Shown: piece after piece, positions 60,833 through 64,000 of the stretch
Numbering within the stretch: position 1 is the first letter of the stretch
How the letters are laid out: the number at the start of each line of letters is the position of its first letter
NCBI GenBank assembly: GCA_934659425.1
Contig: CAKUHU010000004.1
Location: forward strand, 1 to 64,000
Reading direction: 5' to 3'
DNA from: an uncultured Oscillospiraceae bacterium
GTDB lineage: Bacteria; Bacillota; Clostridia; Oscillospirales; Oscillospiraceae
DNA: 64,000 nucleotides
Translations under genes and position numbers: made by a program
The notes under the pieces: model-generated
What the model was told of the DNA's origin: nothing
What the model saw: only the letters and a program-made list of their open reading frames with translations
Database searches by the model: none

Positions 60833-62344
60833 ATGCAACTGTCTTATTTCCTGCAGATCTTTGATCCCGAGGTTTTGTTGTGGATTTTCATCGGTTCTTT
60901 TGTGGGTGTTGCACTGGGTGCTCTTCCCGGTATGTCCGCTGATACCGGTATCGGTATCTTCCTGCCCTTGACTTTCTCTCTGCCGCCGGTCGTTGCCCTT
61001 TCCGCTATGGGCGCCATCTATGTCTGCGGCTCTTACGGCGGAAATATCACCGCCGTTTTGGTAAATACCCCTGGTACTTCTGACTCCCTGTTCATGACGC
61101 TGGACGGCTATCCCATGACTTTGAAGGGCCAGGGATTGAAGGCGATCGGTGTAACCACGATCTCCGCATTCGTCGGCGGCGTTGTTGGTTGTATTGCTCT
61201 GCTGTTCATCGCGCCTCCTCTGGCCAAAATTGCTGTTTTGTTTGGCCCGCTGGAACTGTTCCTCACGATTATGATGGGCATCATTATCATTATCGGCATC
61301 GTGAAGGACCGGGCTCTGAAGGGCTTGATGAGTGCCGCTTTGGGCTTTATGACCTCCCTGGTAGGCATGGATGGTATCACTGGTAAGTCCCGTTTCAGCT
61401 TTGGTATTAAATCTATTTACTCTGAGCTTCCTCTGCTGAGTGTGGTTCTGGGTATGTTCGCCTTTTCTCAGGTGTTTGTGCTGATTGCTGAGAACAAGGA
61501 GTCCATTGTCATTGATAAAGAGGCCGTGAAGGGAAGCGTGTGGCCCACCGCCTCTGAGCTGAAGTACATCGCCTTTGAGACTCTCCGTTCCTCTGTCATC
61601 GGTACTCTGGTTGGCATTATTCCCGCCGCCGGCACCACTGTGGCGGCTGGCTTGAGCTACAGCTTGGCCCGCAGCGCTGATCCCGATCCCAGCTCCTTTG
61701 GTAAGGGCAACCCTAAGGGCCTGGCTACCGTGTCTGCGGCAAACAACGGCGTGGTGGGTGGCTCTCTGGTGCCCATGCTGACGCTGGGTATCCCGGGCAA
61801 CGCCACTTCCGCTCTGTTTTTGGGCGCGTTGATGATCCACGGCCTGGCTCCCGGAAGCCAACTGTTTACCACTCACGCTGATAAGGCTTACGGTCTGATT
61901 TTTGCCTTGTTGCTGTCCAACTTCTTTATTCTGATTTTTGGTATGTTTGGCGCCCGTTACTATGCTTATGTGACGAGAGTGCCCAGCAGCGTGCTGGTGC
62001 CAGTCATCGCCACCTTGTGTATCTTGGGTGCGTATACTTACCGGAAGCTGGCTGCTGACATGATCATCGTGTTGGTGTTCGGTATCATTGGCTACTACAT
62101 GGACCGTGTGGGCATGCCCATGGCGCCCTTTGTTCTGGCCTTCGTTTTGGGCCGCTCTGCAGAGATCGACCTGCGTCGTGCAGTGATGATTATTAGCAGT
62201 ACTGGTCCCAGCGCAATCTTTAAGCCCCTGCCCATCGTTCTGATCCTCATTGATGTGTTTATGCTGATTTGGCCCTTCTGGGGTCAGATTACTGGCAAGG
62301 ACAAGAAGAAGGCCGCTGCAAAGGCTGCTGAAAGCGAGAAATAA
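60833..62344 (+). CDS. tctA: Tripartite tricarboxylate transporter permease TctA
   Basis: Large membrane subunit of the TTT system, a sodium- or proton-coupled carboxylate importer. The 503-residue protein has about ten to twelve helices and the TctA signatures GALPGMSADTGIGIFLPLTF, YGGNITAVLVNTPGTSDSLF, IIGIVKDRALKGLMSAALGF, ETLRSSVIGTLVGIIPAAGTTVAAGLSYSLARSAD, NNGVVGGSLVPMLTLGIPGNATSALFLGALMIHGLAPGSQLF (key GxPGxxxxA repeat) and a polar Lys/Ala-rich C-terminal tail. Length is typical. The ATG at 60833 follows AAGAGGAGGTACAAGAGA. A terminator follows. Confidence 0.95.
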   Translation: MQLSYFLQIFDPEVLLWIFIGSFVGVALGALPGMSADTGIGIFLPLTFSLPPVVALSAMGAIYVCGSYGGNITAVLVNTPGTSDSLFMTLDGYPMTLKGQGLKAIGVTTISAFVGGVVGCIALLFIAPPLAKIAVLFGPLELFLTIMMGIIIIIGIVKDRALKGLMSAALGFMTSLVGMDGITGKSRFSFGIKSIYSELPLLSVVLGMFAFSQVFVLIAENKESIVIDKEAVKGSVWPTASELKYIAFETLRSSVIGTLVGIIPAAGTTVAAGLSYSLARSADPDPSSFGKGNPKGLATVSAANNGVVGGSLVPMLTLGIPGNATSALFLGALMIHGLAPGSQLFTTHADKAYGLIFALLLSNFFILIFGMFGARYYAYVTRVPSSVLVPVIATLCILGAYTYRKLAADMIIVLVFGIIGYYMDRVGMPMAPFVLAFVLGRSAEIDLRRAVMIISSTGPSAIFKPLPIVLILIDVFMLIWPFWGQITGKDKKKAAAKAAESEK

Positions 62345-62373
62345 GTAATCTTACAGAGGAAATCCCTCTGAGA

Positions 62374-62420
62374 AAAGAAAGACGCGAGAGTCCTTTTGGG
62401 GCTCCGCGTCTTTCTTTTTA
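62374..62420 (+). terminator. Rho-independent terminator after tctA
   Basis: AGAAAGACGCG (from 62376) pairs with CGCGTCTTTCT (to 62416) with a bulged inner stem over TTTTGG; TTTTTA follows. It closes the TTT transporter unit. Confidence 0.85.
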
Positions 62421-62458
62421 TAGGAAGTAATTACCAATGGTGAAAAACACTTGGGGCA

Positions 62459-62488
62459 TTGACGGCACTGGGAGGAATCAGGTAAAAT
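62459..62488 (+). promoter_or_regulatory. Promoter of the amidase gene
   Basis: TTGACG (62459-62464), 18-base spacer, TAAAAT (62483-62488), 42 bp before the ATG. Confidence 0.65.
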
Positions 62489-62529
62489 AACATCGAAAAT
62501 AATCGCATATAGCAAGGAGCTTTCCCCCC

Positions 62530-64000
62530 ATGAAAAAATTCGCTGCATTTTTCTGTGCTCTGGCCCTGCTGACCGGGAGCACCTTTCCTGTTCAGGCTGC
62601 AGTTGTCCCGGAAAAGGCAGCTGTCCGCTTTTACGATGAGGCTTCGGGCCGTTATGAGGAAGAGACGGTCAGCGAAATCGTCAATGTAAAGCTCAACGGA
62701 GCACTTATGAACTTTGATGTCCCTGCCCTTACCCGTACAGTGGATGGCCTGGACAGCCGCACCATGGTGCCTGTCCGGCCCATTGCTGAGGCATTGGGCG
62801 CTTCGGTCCTGTGGGTGGAGGAAAACCGGCAGGTGCTTATCTTCACGGAAAGTGACACCATTGTTCTGACCTTGGGCTCGGCCACAGCGGTGGTGAACGG
62901 TCGGAATGTAGAGCTTCCCGGTGCGGTGCCCGCCGGAGTGGTAAAGTATGAGGGGGCAGAGCGGACTATGGTGCCTCTTCGCTTTGTCTCTGAACAGCTT
63001 CATGCCACGGTGGAATGGGACAATGATACTTATACTGCGGTTGTCATCGCTGATTTATCCGAGCCGGAGCCGACCACCCCAGAAACTCCGGTTTCCCATG
63101 GGTTTTTGCTGCGGGTCACACCGGATGACAAGGCGCAGACCATTACTCTTTATTTGAATGCGGCCCCCAAATATAAGGTGACAGATCTGGGAGAGCGGGT
63201 GGTCATTGATCTGTTGGGATTTACCATTGGAAGCGGGAAAGATGGCTCTTTGACACCAGAAAACCCAGTGGTAGATCGGATCCGCTATGCGCAGCACGGG
63301 GATGACCTGTATTCGGAATATGTCTATACCACCCGTGTGGTGCTGGATCTGGCGGAGGGCTGTACCTATCGGAAAAATGTCACCGTGACCGGAAATGAAA
63401 ATCTGATGGCGGTGGTGATTACAGTGACACCCCCTGATACCGGAGTGGAACTGCCCGATGGGCCAGATGAGGATTGGGACCCTGCCGCCTTTACTGTGGC
63501 CTTGGATGCCGGACATGGGGGCACAGCTCCCGGAGCGGTGTATGAGGATGTGATGGAAAAGGATATTACCCTTCCCATCACCTTGAGGATAGAGGAGCTT
63601 CTGAAGGAGAAGGGCTACAATGTGGTGATGACCCGATCCAGGGATATATACATGGATCTATATGACCGCTGTGAGATCGCCAATCATATGGAAGCAGACA
63701 TCTTTGTCTCCATCCACGCCAACGCCAGCTCCTCTAACTTATCTTTTCAGGGAACTTATACCTACGCCTATCCCAACAGTGTGGAGGGGGCCAAGCTGGC
63801 GAAGGCCATTCAAAAGGCCGTAGTCCAATCTGCCGGATCCATTGACCGGGGAGTGCTGACCAATAACTATGTGGTCTTACGGGAGACCAATATGCCTGCG
63901 GCGCTTTTGGAGACCGGCTTTATGTCCTGCCATGAAGAGCTGATGAAGCTGATTGATCCGGCCTATCAGGAGAAGCTGGCCCAGGGAGTGGTCAAGGGGA
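62530..64000 (+). CDS. Secreted N-acetylmuramoyl-L-alanine amidase with copper-amine-oxidase-like and AMIN domains, 3' end beyond window
   Basis: 490 codons are visible, with no stop before the window ends. A signal peptide (1-24, FFCALALLTGSTFPVQA) is followed by two copies of the copper amine oxidase N-terminal (stalk) type motif (about 50-180; RTMVPVRPIAEALGA and RTMVPLRFVSEQLHATVEWD), a Pro/Thr linker, an AMIN-like beta domain (about 195-305, FLLRVTPDDKAQTITLYLN) and the zinc-dependent amidase_3 domain (from about 322): TVALDAGHGG, the glutamate VMEKDITLPI, SIHANASSS and LLETGFMSCHEEL. It cuts the bond between MurNAc and the peptide, for cell separation or spore development. The ATG at 62530 follows AAGGAG. 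AMIN domains target amidases to the wall. Confidence 0.92.
   Translation, partial: MKKFAAFFCALALLTGSTFPVQAAVVPEKAAVRFYDEASGRYEEETVSEIVNVKLNGALMNFDVPALTRTVDGLDSRTMVPVRPIAEALGASVLWVEENRQVLIFTESDTIVLTLGSATAVVNGRNVELPGAVPAGVVKYEGAERTMVPLRFVSEQLHATVEWDNDTYTAVVIADLSEPEPTTPETPVSHGFLLRVTPDDKAQTITLYLNAAPKYKVTDLGERVVIDLLGFTIGSGKDGSLTPENPVVDRIRYAQHGDDLYSEYVYTTRVVLDLAEGCTYRKNVTVTGNENLMAVVITVTPPDTGVELPDGPDEDWDPAAFTVALDAGHGGTAPGAVYEDVMEKDITLPITLRIEELLKEKGYNVVMTRSRDIYMDLYDRCEIANHMEADIFVSIHANASSSNLSFQGTYTYAYPNSVEGAKLAKAIQKAVVQSAGSIDRGVLTNNYVVLRETNMPAALLETGFMSCHEELMKLIDPAYQEKLAQGVVKG

Noticed and set aside
62431..63003. 190-codon minus-strand frame opposite the amidase start
   Set aside because: The plus strand encodes a clear signal peptide and stalk domains in the same place.

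Overview
The window looks like chromosomal DNA of an anaerobic, endospore-forming, Gram-positive bacterium of the Clostridia, probably Oscillospiraceae of the Flavonifractor/Lawsonibacter/Intestinimonas type (inferred from protein resemblance and gene order, not from a search). Pointers are the G+C-rich coding sequence, an hrcA-grpE-dnaK operon under a CIRCE element, a cell-wall and division (dcw) cluster with mraZ, a PASTA-bearing penicillin-binding protein, DUF881 and small basic protein genes, ferredoxin-linked 2-oxoacid oxidation, formate-tetrahydrofolate ligase, an iron-sulfur fumarase subunit and a meso-DAP-type MurE. No rRNA, tRNA, CRISPR array, phage or insertion sequence was found.

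Layout. 1-3.1 kb (minus): heat-shock operon hrcA-grpE-dnaK, dnaK cut by the window edge. 3.2-9 kb: cysteine desulfurase, a ribbon-helix-helix regulator, a SpoVK/CbbX-like AAA+ ATPase, glyceraldehyde-3-phosphate dehydrogenase and a histidine-kinase-like ATPase. 9.2-12.7 kb: two-component system plus membrane-anchored HtrA protease. 12.8-17.5 kb: fumarase alpha subunit, ribosome hibernation factor, glycerate kinase, a single-domain nucleotidyltransferase and a NYN-LOTUS protein. 17.5-23 kb: a GntR regulator and a six-gene operon that joins a CoA-transferase, an unfamiliar P-loop ATPase and a four-subunit 2-oxoacid:ferredoxin oxidoreductase behind a consensus promoter that carries repeated operator half-sites. 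23-29.1 kb: mutY, tdk, uvrC, rsmD, coaD and a coiled-coil protein. 29.4-43.4 kb: the dcw cluster from mraZ to ftsZ, lacking murC, murD and murF. 44-47.7 kb (minus): a 1,229-residue SLH/DUF11 surface protein. 47.9-49.9 kb (minus): ApbE, NusG-II and Gx-transporter genes. 50.2-56.3 kb: short-chain dehydrogenase, fhs, an aconitase-family hydratase and a duplicated YcxB-like membrane protein. 56.5-62.4 kb: a UroD-family protein, a cation-diffusion facilitator and a complete tripartite tricarboxylate transporter (TctC, TctB, TctA). 62.5 kb to the end: a secreted N-acetylmuramoyl-L-alanine amidase cut by the window edge.

How it fits together. The oxidoreductase operon can be read as oxidative decarboxylation of a 2-oxoacid to an acyl-CoA with ferredoxin reduction, followed by transfer of CoA to an acid such as acetate; the GntR gene just upstream is the obvious candidate regulator. 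The dcw cluster supplies lipid II synthesis, the septal synthase pair and FtsZ. Most of the rest is housekeeping.

I did not find one clearly new defence or mobile system. The most promising leads are the P-loop ATPase inside the oxidoreductase operon, the two TATCTTGCA half-sites 21 bp apart at its promoter, the UroD/CDF/TctCBA gene set, the ApbE/NusG-II/Gx-transporter trio, and several small decayed gene fragments, the clearest being a transglutaminase tail behind uvrC.
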